A stretch of DNA of 64,000 nt. Origin: Acheta domesticus. Taxonomy: Eukaryota; Arthropoda; Insecta; Orthoptera; Gryllidae. The DNA lies in the NCBI GenBank assembly GCA_031308135.1, contig JAHLJT010000631.1:175667282-175731281 (forward strand). The letters run 5' to 3'. Made by a program: the position numbers and the translations under genes. Every line of letters starts with the position of its first letter. Within the stretch, counting starts at the first letter, position 1. The notes beneath the pieces are model-generated. The model saw nothing but the letters and a program-made list of their open reading frames with translations. It was not told the DNA's origin and made no database searches. Below are positions 24,920 through 36,400 of the stretch, in pieces.

Positions 24920-25415
24920 ATGGAATACCAAAACCTTCAACAACATTCACAGGAAGTACATTCGAGTGTGCAAAATATACAAGAAATTCCATCGATTCAA
25001 CCAGGTGCCAATCTTCTGGACATATCTGACAACATTCTTTACCCATTGCAGTCTAGTAATCTTCATTTTAGTGAATGTGCTTCATACCATCAAGATCATA
25101 ATCAATCAAAACGAGGGATAGAAAATTATTCTACTCCTCAAGTAAAGTACAATTTATCTACTTATAATCCGTTTCAACTACTAGAAGGAATCCACGATGA
25201 TTCTAAAATTAATAATTGTGAAAGTTGTTTAAAATTTCCTCCTATCAATAACTCTTAAATCTTCAAACTTTCTTCAAAACTTCAACTCATTCACATTAAG
25301 CAAATAGTTCAAAACAATTTTAGTACTAAAATTTAATCTCATCATATTTTAATATTTATTCAATCAATAGATGATAAAAATTACTGTGATTTAAATAAAA
25401 TTCAATGTAGTCTTG
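24920..25415 (+). pseudogene. LINE gag-like ORF1 remnant, part 1
   Basis: An ATG at 24920 opens 112 codons rich in Gln, Ser and Asn (QEVHSSVQNIQEIPSIQP), similar in style to the start of the ORF1 at 14739. After the stop at 25258 homology continues in broken frames. NFSTK and IFIQSIDDKNYCDL at about 25318-25400 align with NYSTKSRF and ILFTDIDDYRNF of the 15 kb element. The match ends at about 25415, where unrelated DNA begins. This is a second, older member of the same LINE family. Confidence 0.65.
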
Positions 25416-27280
25416 CGGTCGTTTTTGAAAGAATTTAACTGTTGAAAGCTAGCGTCAAAGATCTTGTTTCCCAAAGCACATCATTGAAAGAGGTGACTCT
25501 GCTCTTTTGTTGGCAATTATCGCGCGAAATTTGGGGGGGGGGAATACTCAAAAATGTGGAAGGCGCCACGCCACGTTCGAAATGTATGTTCTGCGCTGGT
25601 AATTAGCGCCAAAGATTGTAACAAATAATTGAATTACTCGAACGGCGCCAAATTTGAATCAATTTTGGCCACTGCTGTGCCAACATCATTCCCGCTCGCG
25701 AAAGGAGTCGAACCGGACCCCACTGTACAGGGCCAGTGCGTTGCAGAAGCAACGGCTAATGCTTGGAAGCCGTGAAGAGTTCTGGCACTTGTTTTGGATT
25801 GTTAGTTTTCTTTGACACCTCAAACGACCCTGGGATGTAGAGATAAAATTTTGTTGTCAGCACTGGTTAAAATGAACAATTGCGTTTTGTTTGAATAGAA
25901 TGCTTATTTGAGTTGCACTCAGAGGCTCGATATAATCGCGTTCTAATTGCCGTGTCGGCACATTAGCCGAGATAAAGCTAATGACCGATGTCTTAAATAC
26001 CATTATGTGAGGCGAAACGCACGATCTCACCTTCAATGTCTAGGCCAGAAGCCTTGCCAAAACGTTAGAGAGCAAATCTCGAAAGTAACGTAAAAAACAC
26101 AAAAAACAAGGTTTGAAAATGAAAGAAAGCAAGTTTAAAAAGACGTTTTTTTACACTGTGCTTGTGCCCGCAAGAATAGTAAATGCGATTTTTTTCGGGC
26201 GATGCGCTTCGACAACCCGAATAAGAGAGAAAAACTCAATACAAACTTATGTGAGTAGAATCACAATGAATTGAGATATGACTGTGACGAAATGCGTCAC
26301 TGCACGAACGCTCGAACGCTTTTCTTAAGAACTCATTTTTTTAAAGCGTATCGTTTGCACCCACACGCAACAGACAGAGCAATAAACAATTCTAAAAGCA
26401 AAGTCAGACAAGGCCAAAATGAAAAAGCGATAAAGTAAATTAAAAAACAGCACAAATTAGTACCATAAATAAATTAAAACAATTAAGTAAAATAAAATCT
26501 CTGTACACGCGAGACGTGTTGGTCGTACGCAAGCCGAGTCAAAAAGCTCGAACTCAGGATCTATAGATAGAGCCTTCTCTAATTACAGCTGGGAGGGGTG
26601 CCGCAAATTTCTTGTTTTGCCAGAATTGCCACCTGAACGTGGGGCAAGTGCTCCGGAGCACTTGTTGAGTATTAAAGAAGCAAACTTCGAGATTAACCAT
26701 TTTTCTGTCAGTGCTGGATGAACAAGACATGGTCAACATTGGTCAACATGGTCAACATTGGTGATAACTCATGTTCGAACAGACAGAATGGCGTTATGTT
26801 TCTCGCCGGTTGCGTTCCAGCATTGAGGGAACTGTTAGCGTGGAAAGAGGCAAGGATGTGACAACTTGTTCTAGGTTCCTAAAGGTTTGTACTTTGTATT
26901 AATCTGAAAGAAGTAATTCCTCATAACTGTCAAAATAGGCCCAATTCATTTTGTTATATGTGGAGAATTAACTCTAAAATCGCAAAAACGAAACATTTAT
27001 CCCGTGATAAGGAAGTGTTATGAACTTTATTTCGGGTATAAGGCTGCCAACTCGGACATAAAATATCCCCCTCTCACGTATGCTGTGTTGTGAGTTACAC
27101 TCATAACATATTAATTAAAATATTCACGACACATTCCCTTTGCTGCTCCCATCATTTGAAGGGAACCAATGAATCACATACAGACTTATTTCTGGTGAAA
27201 CAAATAACTGAATTCAATTCAAAAATTAAAGAAACTGTGCAATGTCCTAATTTACCATCTGCTGTAAAGCCTATATGTCA
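25416..27280. other. Unidentified ~1.9-kb block inside the decayed gag gene
   Basis: It separates the two halves of the gag remnant, so it is probably an insertion or rearrangement. It is less AT-rich than its surroundings. It has a G9 run at about 25533, a short palindrome GTGCTCCGGAGCAC (about 26649), and short tandem repeats of 'catggtcaacattggtcaa' near 26730-26765. I found no transposase, reverse transcriptase, clear terminal repeat or target duplication. Confidence 0.4.
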
Positions 27281-27282
27281 CA

Positions 27283-27771
27283 GTGAAGAACTGCCGGTAC
27301 CACTACCTCTTGGGAATTCTACAGTGGTCAATATTCCGAAGACAGGAGATATTCATGCTGACCCAACTTTTCAAGCTTCCTGTTACTCAGGTGAACCTCA
27401 TTCTCTGCCTCAAGGAAATGGAAGACACTATAAACACTCCAGTGATACGTGTGTGTAGACTACAATAAAAAAAACATCCACTCCAAACATGTGAAGGAGA
27501 TCTTCGAGATAACCATTCAGGTAAAAGTATTACGACTCTCAAAATATTGTTATATGCAATTACCAATGTTCAATCTAAAATTAAGCATTCTATCCCAATT
27601 CAGTGCAAAAGATGTCAAATTTGGTTACTCACAAGCAAATTGTCTTCTAACATCTCGTTGTGTCAAATGTAATGTTGTTCATGTTGTTCATCATTAACGT
27701 AAAAAAATCCTAAGAAATCCCTCCAACGTGTGTAAATTATCAAGGATCATACTTAGCTAACTTTAGAAGAT
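27283..27771 (+). pseudogene. LINE gag-like ORF1 remnant, part 2
   Basis: Read with frameshifts, it aligns with the 15 kb ORF1. TPVIRVCRLQ, KKHPLQTC and LRDNHSGKSITTLKILLY match YPVLEVRRLY, LRHPLQTC and LTDSHQARTILKLDRLF. PIQCKRCQ and GYSQANCLLTSRCVKC then match the knuckle region. The gene is cut within the last knuckle at 27771 by the long-inverted-repeat element and resumes at 32216. A second overlapping frame (27090-27458) is open by chance. Confidence 0.75.
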
Positions 27772-28372
27772 GGGTCATTCCATATTAAATCAACACAGTT
27801 TTAATTAAAATTTTACCTCACCATTTTAGATTCAGATGAAATTTGACACATAGGTAGTATGATTGAAGAATAAGAAAACTACAAATTTTGAGTAAAATAT
27901 TTCTACCCGTTTGTGAAATACAGCCATGTAAAATTTTGCAAAATTGGGTTCCCGAAAATTTTTAAATTGATGTACAACCCCACCAAATTAAGATAGAGAG
28001 CTGAAACAGGTGTCATTTTGGAGCTTTCTTTATGGTCTTTTATATGGTATACAACTCAGTGGGGGTTGCGTTCAAAAAGTTTTTCAAATTTGAATTTAAA
28101 ATTTTGATTTTGAGTTTTTTCAAAATGCTCATCTTCAAAAAAATTGAAAAAATTCTAAAATAATCCATATATGTTTCCAAACAGATGGTGCAAGTTTAAA
28201 AATGGGACTGCAATGGGTTCATATGGTAATCTTTACAAAATGCACAATATTTACTTACTCTATATTTTACTGATTTAAAATGCATTTTATTTCAAATTAT
28301 AAGCCCTAATACGAGATACAAATTATTAATTTAGTGTTTTTGTTGGCGAGTGTGTTGTGTTTTATTGTTATG

Positions 28373-28424
<52 letters not shown>

Positions 28425-28530
28425 GACCGCGGAACGTCATGCAATTGCATATTTTTACTGAGTGTGCATATCGAAAGGAAATGTATATAACTTAACCTAT
28501 CACCAAAAATAAAACAAATTAAGGTCACCT
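27772..28530 (+). repeat. Left arm of the long inverted repeat
   Basis: It pairs with 31530-32215. Long matching blocks cover 'cacagttttaattaaaatttt', 'gggttcccgaaaattttt', 'gcaatgggttcatatggtaa', 'tggcgagtgtgttgtgtttt' and 'cctatcaccaaaaataaaac'. Divergence between the arms is moderate, so the insertion is not very recent. Confidence 0.9.
28373..28423 (+). repeat. ATT microsatellite
   Basis: An uninterrupted (ATT)n of about 17 units lies within the left arm. The right arm carries the complementary AAT run at 31592-31625, so the microsatellite was part of the element before the arms diverged in length. Confidence 0.95.
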
Positions 28531-28589
28531 TTCAGTTGATGAACCAGATACTGGGAACCATTTAAGCGAAATGAATCGTTGAGGAAAAA

Positions 28590-29008
28590 AACACCGACTT
28601 TGAGCAGCGTCAACTGGTTATTTACCATCATGCAAAGGGTTAATAATAATGCCCAAAATGTTGCAAAATGCCATTAATGAAAAAAGCACAATGAGTGGCA
28701 TAATTTCATGGTACATCAATGAATCGGCGATTGAACTGCAACCCGGAGGAGAACGTCCGAAGACTTTCTGATCGAGAAGAGAATCTTGTTGTGAAAATAA
28801 TAAAGAAGTATTAATGCACCAAACGTTACTCCATAGTTATAAATTGGCATTGGCAAGAAAGTAAATCCCGAAACCGTGCGAAGGGTACTAAGGAAGTTCA
28901 ATTTGCATAGCCGCGTTGTCAGAAGAAAGCCACTTCTATGTTGCAAGAGAAATACACGAAAAGATCTGACTTCAATCCACTTCTCCACAAAAACCTGGAT
29001 TATATGCA
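28590..29008 (+). pseudogene. Tc1-like transposase N-terminal fragment
   Basis: In shifting frames it shows the helix-turn-helix region of Tc1-family transposases: RQLVIYHHAKG near 28609, ERPKTF and SREENLVVKIIKK near 28760-28808. The frame KVNPETVRRVLRKFNLHSRV, then VRRKPLLCCKRN, covers about 28859-28960. The fragment ends exactly at the TTAA where the piggyBac element is inserted. No catalytic DDE part was found on the far side of that insertion. It is probably the coding relic of the long-inverted-repeat element, or an earlier insertion in it. Confidence 0.7.
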
Positions 29009-31462
29009 TTAACCCATTTTAGGCCAATGACAGAAATAATCATACAAAAGTATTGAATTTCTGTGTATATCTTCAGTTATTGACAAATATGACATATATG
29101 TTGCCAGAAAAATTTTCCCTTTAACCAACAATGATTTACAGCGTGGTGCGTTCACGCACCACTGGCCCTTCGTGGGGTATCTGCGATCTTAATTAGAGAA
29201 CAATTTACATCAAAATGATACAAATTTTTAAACTCCTTGATTAAAAACTTTTATTTATTGTATAATTTTAAACAAAAGTATAAGTTTTACATAATATTAG
29301 GAGAAAGAAAAAAATAGTTTTTGGAAAATTTTCAAAACATTCTGGATGAAGATGCTTTTCACATTTTATACAGAAAAACATTGTGTGGTTTTTACACATA
29401 CCGCATCTGCTCCGGGCACTTTGTTCATGTTTCCTAATGAGGTGGCAAATGTTATCAAACCTTATTTCTGGAATGATGCTGCTTTTAACAGTTTTCCGTG
29501 TTTTGGACTGATTCCGAAAGAAGAAGCTTTGCAGTAAAGTGCGAGCTACGTATGACCTGAAATCAATTTGTGAAATTTTCTCTTTAGATACCAAACAATG
29601 AACTTTCTATGTATTTACAATAGAGCTGTCAATGGCATTGATAAACAGTGGCCACCACCATTTTTTACCCCTAGAATTGATGCGATAATTCGCGACCGCA
29701 TTGTCGTGCAAATCGATTCCTCCCATATACCTGTTGTTTTCTGAAATCACATTTGGCTGTTGAACCTGTATTTGCTTTTTTCTTTCTTGTCACATCTTTG
29801 AGCATTTCCTAAGGGCAAAACCTTACCATTATTTGTTGCCACTGTTACAACAGAATTATCGTTCTATCTCACGATAAGTACTTAATATTTTTAGTCGAAA
29901 GAAAAATCATAAAATTCTTTTGCTTCCCTCTTTACAACTTTTAATGGTTTGAAGGGAGTGCCTGGAATTCTATCTTCACGAATTGTTCCAGTTGCAAAAT
30001 AGCTTCGTTCTTTTAGGACAGTGAATAATTTAAAGGATGTAAAGAAATTATCAAAGAAAACTTTGTGATGGTTTGGACGATCGACAACTTTCAGTAAATG
30101 AAGGACGATATCTGCGCTAAGCCCTAAAGTAGTTTCCTTTATCTGAGACTTTGAACCCCCATATGGTTCAAACTGAAAAAAATAACCTGTACTTCCTGCC
30201 ATTTTGAAGCCAAAACGGACAGGCTTACCCTCGATAAACATCTTTGCAGAGTGTCGTCCGAAGTATGGAACCATTTGTTCGTCAATGGACAAATTATATG
30301 AAAAAACTTCAAACTGCATAAAGTTTTTGTTCAAAAGATTGAATAAAGGACTCAACTTACTGAACCTATTATCTAAATTCAAAATCGTGTTATCTGCACA
30401 ATGTAAATTTCTTTTGATTGCCCTAAATCTATTTCTGCCCATGGCAAATCATCAACGTCTGGGGAATCACAACATCCGCACATTACACATCAATAGCCTC
30501 GAGCTCTGCAATTATTTCTTCAGTAGTCAAACCACAGTAACTGAACATCTACAATAACATAATTATATAATACGCTATTTTGGAAGGTAACTTATCTGCT
30601 TCGTTATAATAAATTATTCTCGGAATTTTTGTTATATGAACATTACCACCACTTACCTCATAGCCAGAAGAAATTAGAAAGTTGTAAGATGTGATGAATA
30701 ATTTATTTATGAAATTAAATGTTAATGAATTTCAGATAAATAGTTATAGCTAATTAAAATCTATTTACTTTTACACTAATTTTCTTCTACAATCGGACAC
30801 ACTGTCCACCACCACCTTGTATCTCCACTGACAAAGATATCCAATTGCAACATGTAGACGTGAGACTCCATTCGCGCCTACCAAGCAACTGAACTTCTCA
30901 ACTGTAGAATCCAAAAAATTCTGTTGCGTCATTAGAAATATTTTTCTGGGAATGAACAGAGCCCACTTTGTTTCGACTCGCGCTCCCCTCGCTCGCAAAG
31001 CATTTGTTTTCATAACATTCCTAGCAACAACACTCGAAGGGTCGGGCAGCAGAGGTATCTGGAGATACAACGGTATGGGCCAGTGGTGCGTTGACGCACC
31101 ATGGTTAATAAAATACAATTTTAACGAAAATGAAAGAATGAAAATAATTCACATAAATAGTATATGAAAATACAATTGTTCGTTATAATCGACAACCATA
31201 AATAAAACTCAGAATTATATTTTTTCAAATTACAAGAAATAATTCAAATACATATTCATTTCAGGTGAAAATTACAAAATATTTTACTTTATTTCTCCTT
31301 CATTACATGAAGATAAATTGAAGCAAAAAAATACTCATATGCTCATCAGATATTCAATATTTCTGTGGCACAAACTGCGTCAATTTATGTAAAAAATACC
31401 TACCATAAAAAATTCTTATATAAAATGGTGCGTATACGCACCACTGGCGCAAAACGGGCTAA
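29009..31462 (-). mobile_element. Decayed piggyBac-type transposon, 2.45 kb
   Basis: The left end TTAACCCATTTTAGGCCAATG resembles the right end read on the other strand, TTAGCCCGTTTTGCGCCAGTG. The left end is a TTAA target (29009-29012), and the right is mutated to CTAA (31459-31462). Short palindromes built on GGTGCGT..ACGCACC lie at 29143-29162, 31083-31102 and 31426-31443. A reverse-strand transposase pseudogene occupies the centre. The size is normal for piggyBac elements. Confidence 0.85.
29268..30557 (-). pseudogene. piggyBac transposase pseudogene
   Basis: This is a DDE/D cut-and-paste transposase acting on TTAA sites. From 5' to 3' on the reverse strand there is an N-terminal piece (FSYCGLTTEEIIAELEA, near 30557-30500). 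A deletion of the region before the usual MxRNRF follows. An intact 183-codon core (30442-29891) has MGRNRFRAIKRNLHCADN, SIDEQMVPYFGRH (first Asp) and KVFFDNFFTSF (second Asp). Beyond a frame break comes YMGGIDLHDNAVANYRI (third and fourth Asp) with KKWWWPLFINAID near 29730-29640. Finally a Cys-rich zinc domain, CGMCKNHTMFFCIKCEKHLH, lies at about 29390-29330. All catalytic Asp motifs survive, but stops, frameshifts and the N-terminal deletion inactivate it. Confidence 0.88.
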
Positions 31463-31529
31463 AATATACCGCGTACATTAAAATACGCTGTAAACCAAAA
31501 AGTTGCACACGTGCAAAATAAAAATAGGG

Positions 31530-31591
31530 TAGTTTGATTTTATTTTTGGTGATAGGTAAATTTATATACCTTTCGATATGCACAGTCAGTA

Positions 31592-31629
<38 letters not shown>

Positions 31630-32215
31630 TAAAACACAACACACTCGCCAACAAAAACACTAAATTAATAATTTGTATCTCGTATTAGGGCTTGTAATTT
31701 GAAATAAAATGCATTTTAAATCAGTAAAATCTAGAGTAAGTAAATATTGTGCATTTTAAATAAAGATTACCATATGAACCCATTGCAGTCCCATTTTTAA
31801 ACTTGCACCATCTGTTTGGATACATACAAGGATTATTTTAGAATTTTTTCAATTTTTTTGAAGCTGAGCATTTTGAGAAAACTCAAAATCAAAATTTTAA
31901 ATTCAAATTTGAAAAACGTTTTGAACGCAACCCCTATTGAGTTGTATATCATATAAAAGGCCATAAAGAAAGCTGCAAAATGACACCTGTTCCACCTCTC
32001 TATCTTAATTTGGTGATGTTCTACATAAATTTAAAAAGTTTCGGGAACCCAATTTTGCAAAATTTTACATGGCTGTATTTCAGAAACGGGTGGAAATATT
32101 TTACTCAAAATTTGTACTTTTCTTATTCTCCATTCATACTACCTATGTGTCAAATTTCATCTGAATCTGAGATGGTGATGTAAAATGACTGTGTTGATTT
32201 AATATGGAATGACCC
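31530..32215 (-). repeat. Right arm of the long inverted repeat
   Basis: It is the inverted counterpart of 27772-28530, including the AAT microsatellite at 31592-31625 and the terminus GGAATGACCC. Confidence 0.9.
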
Positions 32216-32290
32216 AGATGTTAGTTTTCAAAAAGCTTTACAAAATAATAATTGAAAAAAAAAGTTTGGTTACAAACGACGAAAAACGAA
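32216..32290 (+). pseudogene. LINE gag-like ORF1 remnant, part 3
   Basis: It continues the gag knuckle interrupted at 27771. 'agatgttagttttcaaaaagc' follows the same codons as 'ggatgttcattttacaaac' at 15705-15723. Homology fades after about 32290. Confidence 0.6.
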
Positions 32291-33250
32291 AAGTTGTGAA
32301 TTGACGGTATTAGGTGCATATTAAGACTCCTGTATCTATCACATCCCTGCGATTCTGCCCGACACTACTCCGTCAAAAAAGAGGACGGCCGGTCATCACA
32401 ATTTGCAGTGTACTTGCTGTTTGCAAATGACGTTAATGAGCTCCCAAATCTATATCAACATTTCGAAAAATGGCATGGAAATTCGTACAAAGTTTGGTTT
32501 CGTATATATCGCACGTTGTGGGCCCGCTCTTGAAATATATATGTTGGTCCACGATCTACGTATAAAAATTATTAAAATTGGTCGAACCATGTGAGAGGTT
32601 CAAGCGTTTACAAATATTAAAATGTCGTCACACGTATTTTGATATTACATTGATGGGAAAATCTTGTGAAAAAATCCGACGTCGAGTAATAGAGAAATTG
32701 TGGGGACATATGAAAATGAGGGGCTAATTTTTCAAGTTATCACTCTCATGATGAGATGTGACATAAATGATGAGATATGTATGCCTTGCGTAGGACACTC
32801 TGATGAAAACACTCACTACTTCGGATCAATCGCGAATCTAAAATCCATTTGGCGCAGGTCCGCTGCTACACCGATTGCGTAGCAAGGGAATCACTAAAAT
32901 ACGTAATATGTCCCGTTCACAAAATTAGAATATCTGTTACTTTACTAGCGGAGTATATGTTGAATAACGAAACAGCTTTCATGTAGAGTCGCATGATCTT
33001 AAACGACAGCCGGTTGTCCTAATGTGAGAAACATCTAAGGTGCCACAGAAGTAATGATGGTGAAACGAATACAAAACATTAGAATTAGGTTTTCGGAGAC
33101 CGTTATTTGCAGATCCTTATAGATTTTCACCAGAGGGAATTATATAATCTTATTATTCCGTGGAGTCGGTAATTTCTCCACATGGGTTTGCGCTTATCCT
33201 CGTTTTTGTCGGTGTGGGATCGTGTTGCGTGGCGGGACTGGGGCAAACGC
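32291..33250. other. Intergenic region upstream of the takeout-like gene
   Basis: No other gene was seen. The AT content falls sharply after about 33220, where the GC-rich promoter/first-exon block begins. Regulatory sites other than the TATA box could not be recognised. Confidence 0.4.
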
Positions 33251-33480
33251 GCGGGTTGCCTACCGCAACGGCCCAGGAGCAGCGCGCGGCCGCGGGCGGC
33301 CTTGGAGCCGCCTATAAAGCGGCGAGCAGCCGCAGCCGGCGCCAGAGTCCGTCCTCTCCTCGCCGCCACTCCGCCCTCGAGATGCTGCGCTTCGCCGTCC
33401 TGTGCGCCGTTCTGGCGGCCGCCGCCACCGCCGCCCCTTCCAAGACAGAGCTCGCCGCCGCCGTCGGTAAGCGCATCTCG
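33250..33480 (+). promoter_or_regulatory. GC-rich core promoter with TATA box
   Basis: A CpG-rich block surrounds TATAAA at 33313-33318, 64 bases before the start codon at 33382. Transcription would be expected to start about 30 bases after the TATA box, giving a 5' UTR of roughly 35-45 bases. The start itself is inferred. Several overlapping open frames on both strands here reflect the base composition. Confidence 0.6.
33382..33466 (+). CDS. Takeout-like gene, exon 1
   Basis: Signal peptide and first mature residues (28 codons plus one base), followed by donor gtaagc. The ATG is the first one after the TATA box in this frame that precedes a signal peptide. Confidence 0.93.
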
Positions 33481-36400
33481 CAACCACGCTGCGCCACTTT
33501 TAAAAAAATAATTAATTCTCTGTTCAACAAATAAATGTTTGTCAGAGACGTTAGTCAAATTTGTAAGTTCATTAACATTTGGTTATTGACATAACAGTGG
33601 GATGCCATCGGGTAACTGAGAAATTTAGTTTTCAAAAGACAGTTGTAAAGACTGATTCCAGTAAATTATTTTAGGAGTGTTGGTATGAATACGACGAAAT
33701 AATATTCAAGTTCAAAAGTAAATAATAAACAATGGAAACTAAATCTAATGTTAGTGGTGAAGAAAAAACAACTACCAATGCATTTCATACATTCGCTGCG
33801 TATATTGTATGCACTAAAACTTATTTCGGACTACCGATAAAAAGGAACTAAATTCAACATTTTTGAAAGAAAGGAAATCGGAGTATTTAAAAATAGATTA
33901 TTTCCAGACATAATCTTTCTAATAAAGAGGTTTTAATCAAGAAATCAATGTAAATATATTTGTCAAACGTTTGTACTGCTTGAATTCAAACATCTTACTA
34001 TTTTCATCTGTTGGGAACAATACTGTTTATATAGACTTTTATTCAGGAAATATAAGATGGTTTTATTTTCTAAGTTTACATTAAGTCATACTTTTTTCTG
34101 TTCTTCAACATTGTCTCAAGAATACACACACTAACGCAGGCTTCTTTGAATAAATTTCCATTTTATAATTCTCGAGAATAACAGGATTTCGCAAGATTCT
34201 TGTTTACAAGAACAGTTGTTGTAAACTTTCCTCACATATTCCCAAGGCCAGGTAAATAAGTATATCCCGAGATATACTGAGAAGAGAAATCTTCAAAAGC
34301 AATGTATTGTTTTATTTGGATGAAAAAACACGAAATAATCTGATTCTTGGCAAGATGTTAACTTCAAAGATTCTCTTCAAAGATAGCAGAGATGGTTTAT
34401 ATTCAAAATATATCTTCTATTAACATTATCTAATGCTACTTTTAGTATTAAATCTTCTTACGGAGCGATTACTAACAATAAGTTACTACAAAAACCACCG
34501 TCAAAGTTGTGAAAGGAAGGCACCACTTTCGCTGACGGTGTGAATGCTGTAAAACATATTTCAATGCCTATCAAAATATTTCTTTCGGTCGAGCTTATAA
34601 CCTGTTCAGGAGTCTGAAACAGAGTATCTACCACGCAATATACTGTTGAATACTTCGCACTGTACTGACAATTTTCTGTCTCGTCTACATATGCTTTCCA
34701 CGACCATTATATTTGCGTGTGTAATCAGTGACGGAAGGAACTTCCAACAAAAACAGTCGCCGTTTAGTTATTTCCTGCGAAGCACAATCCACGTTGGGCG
34801 CTTCGTTAAGGCGCACGGGATTGGCTGTCGCGGATGACGGCGCACGCATCCCGCGGACCGGTTCCCCAGCCTTGGCGTCCAAGGCGAGCCAACGCGCGCT
34901 GCGCCAGCACCTCGGGCAGGCGCTCTGGACGAAGGCGAGAGTGGACAAGACACGAGCGGCACCAAGCGCCCAGAACGAGTTCCGTCGTCCCCCAACGAGG
35001 AAAGCGTTCTGTCCATCGAGTTACATAGAGCCTACAGAGGTCGTTACCACGCGCGACTGTCCCGAACGTTTTTAGATGATGGTAGGGAACGGTGCGGAGT
35101 TTACATTTGCATCACAGGAATATGTTTGAAGTGTAGTTTTACGTCGTACGTGTTTATTTTGGCATAAAACGTTTTCGGTCGCGTTGCGGCTATCTTAAGT
35201 GCGATTCTGATTCGGCTGGGAGCCTCCGTTCAGACAAGACAGCCTTGGGTTTTTAGATGAATGTTTTTGACTCATTAGATTGTTTTAATAGACGTTCGCA
35301 CGGGGGGAGTGCCGCGGCCTCCATGAAAATTTTGGGAGTGGCCCAGAGGCCTTCCGTAATAAAACATTTAATTTCCTTAAATATGATAAATTTCTTAATT
35401 TCCTCATTATTTAAGCTGAAGGTTTGGGAATAGGTGTAGGACATTTAGAGAAGTGACTTTAAAACACGTCCACGAGCAGCAACCCTTTAAATAGTTCAAA
35501 ATAAAATCAATTGTTTTTTATTAATTTCAAACGTTAAATTATAAATGAAATTATCCTTGCAGTACGTTCTATTTATTTACTAGTAATATGTCATATGGAA
35601 ATAAAAACATTTTTATAGAAAAGAGGGCTTGGAAATGTACCTGACCCTATACTGTTTTAAGCTGTGCACATCTATGATAGAAACTGAAGAAAAGATCTGT
35701 AGGTGATGAATCAAATAAACTAAAATTCAAGCTAGTCAAACTCGTTAAACAACAAATTCACCTATATCAATAATGCACACCTAATTTTTATTCAGCAAGC
35801 ATTCATATTTACATTATGCTGATAACTTTTCAATGTTGCAAGAAAATTCTTGCGACGATAGATTCAAACAAAAATGCGAGGAAAACACAATTGAACAAAT
35901 ACAAAAATTGACACATCCGTATTACATTCATACTGTAAGAATGAGCATGTGTGTATTTTGTCTTAAATATTCGGAAGAAAACAAATCGTAGCGTTCAAGC
36001 AAATGGAAAATGCCTTTCAGTTAAATACAATCTGTCGAAACGATTTCAGAATTTACACAATTTTCAACTGTGTTTTTTTGTTGAGGTAAACATAAACATT
36101 TCTATGTAGCGCAATATTTCTCTGGAAAGCAAATACAGCCCATATATTGAGATAGAAATATAATTTGAGTAGAAGTCTATTTAACCTATTGTAGTACGCA
36201 AAAGTCAAAACCAGTGCTCTGCAAAATTTGCAACAATTTGCAAGTAACCGAGCTATTACAATCTAGCAAGGCTTATGCAATGACAAAAAGTGACTAAATA
36301 GCGTCTTATTTCCTAATATTTCGAATGATGAGATTCAGACTTCAAGTTTATGCGCCCTGCGGTTCCGAGCAAGTTCTCGCTCGCCCAAGAAAATTGCTCG

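Larger units (their letters stand above)
27772..32215. mobile_element. Long-inverted-repeat DNA element, 4.44 kb (with a nested piggyBac)
   Basis: It starts GGGTCATTCCATATTAAATC and ends with the complement, GATTTAATATGGAATGACCC. It is flanked by the 4-bp duplication AGAT (27768-27771 and 32216-32219). Removing it and one AGAT restores the gag reading order (AACTTTAGAAGATGTTAG), which confirms both ends. The arms are about 690-760 bp each. Inside are a Tc1-like transposase fragment (about 28590-29008) and a piggyBac insertion (29009-31462). Without the piggyBac the element would be about 2.0 kb. I do not recognise the superfamily: a 4-bp duplication is known for Sola and Chapaev elements, while Tc1/mariner elements duplicate TA. 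Confidence 0.88.

Noticed and set aside
28373..28423. Poly-Asn protein from the ATT run (reverse frame 28331-28528)
   Set aside because: The run is a microsatellite in a transposon arm, not coding.
30771..31118. 115-codon reverse frame upstream of the piggyBac transposase
   Set aside because: It covers the element's subterminal palindrome and end region and shows no transposase motifs.
33127..33558. Long overlapping open frames on both strands over the takeout first exon (143, 124 and 109 codons)
   Set aside because: They are by-products of the GC-rich promoter block. Only the frame from 33382 has a signal peptide and splices into the other exons.
34728..35075. 115-codon frame in intron 1
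   Set aside because: The GC-rich block is open in several frames on both strands. There is no domain and no matching splice phase.
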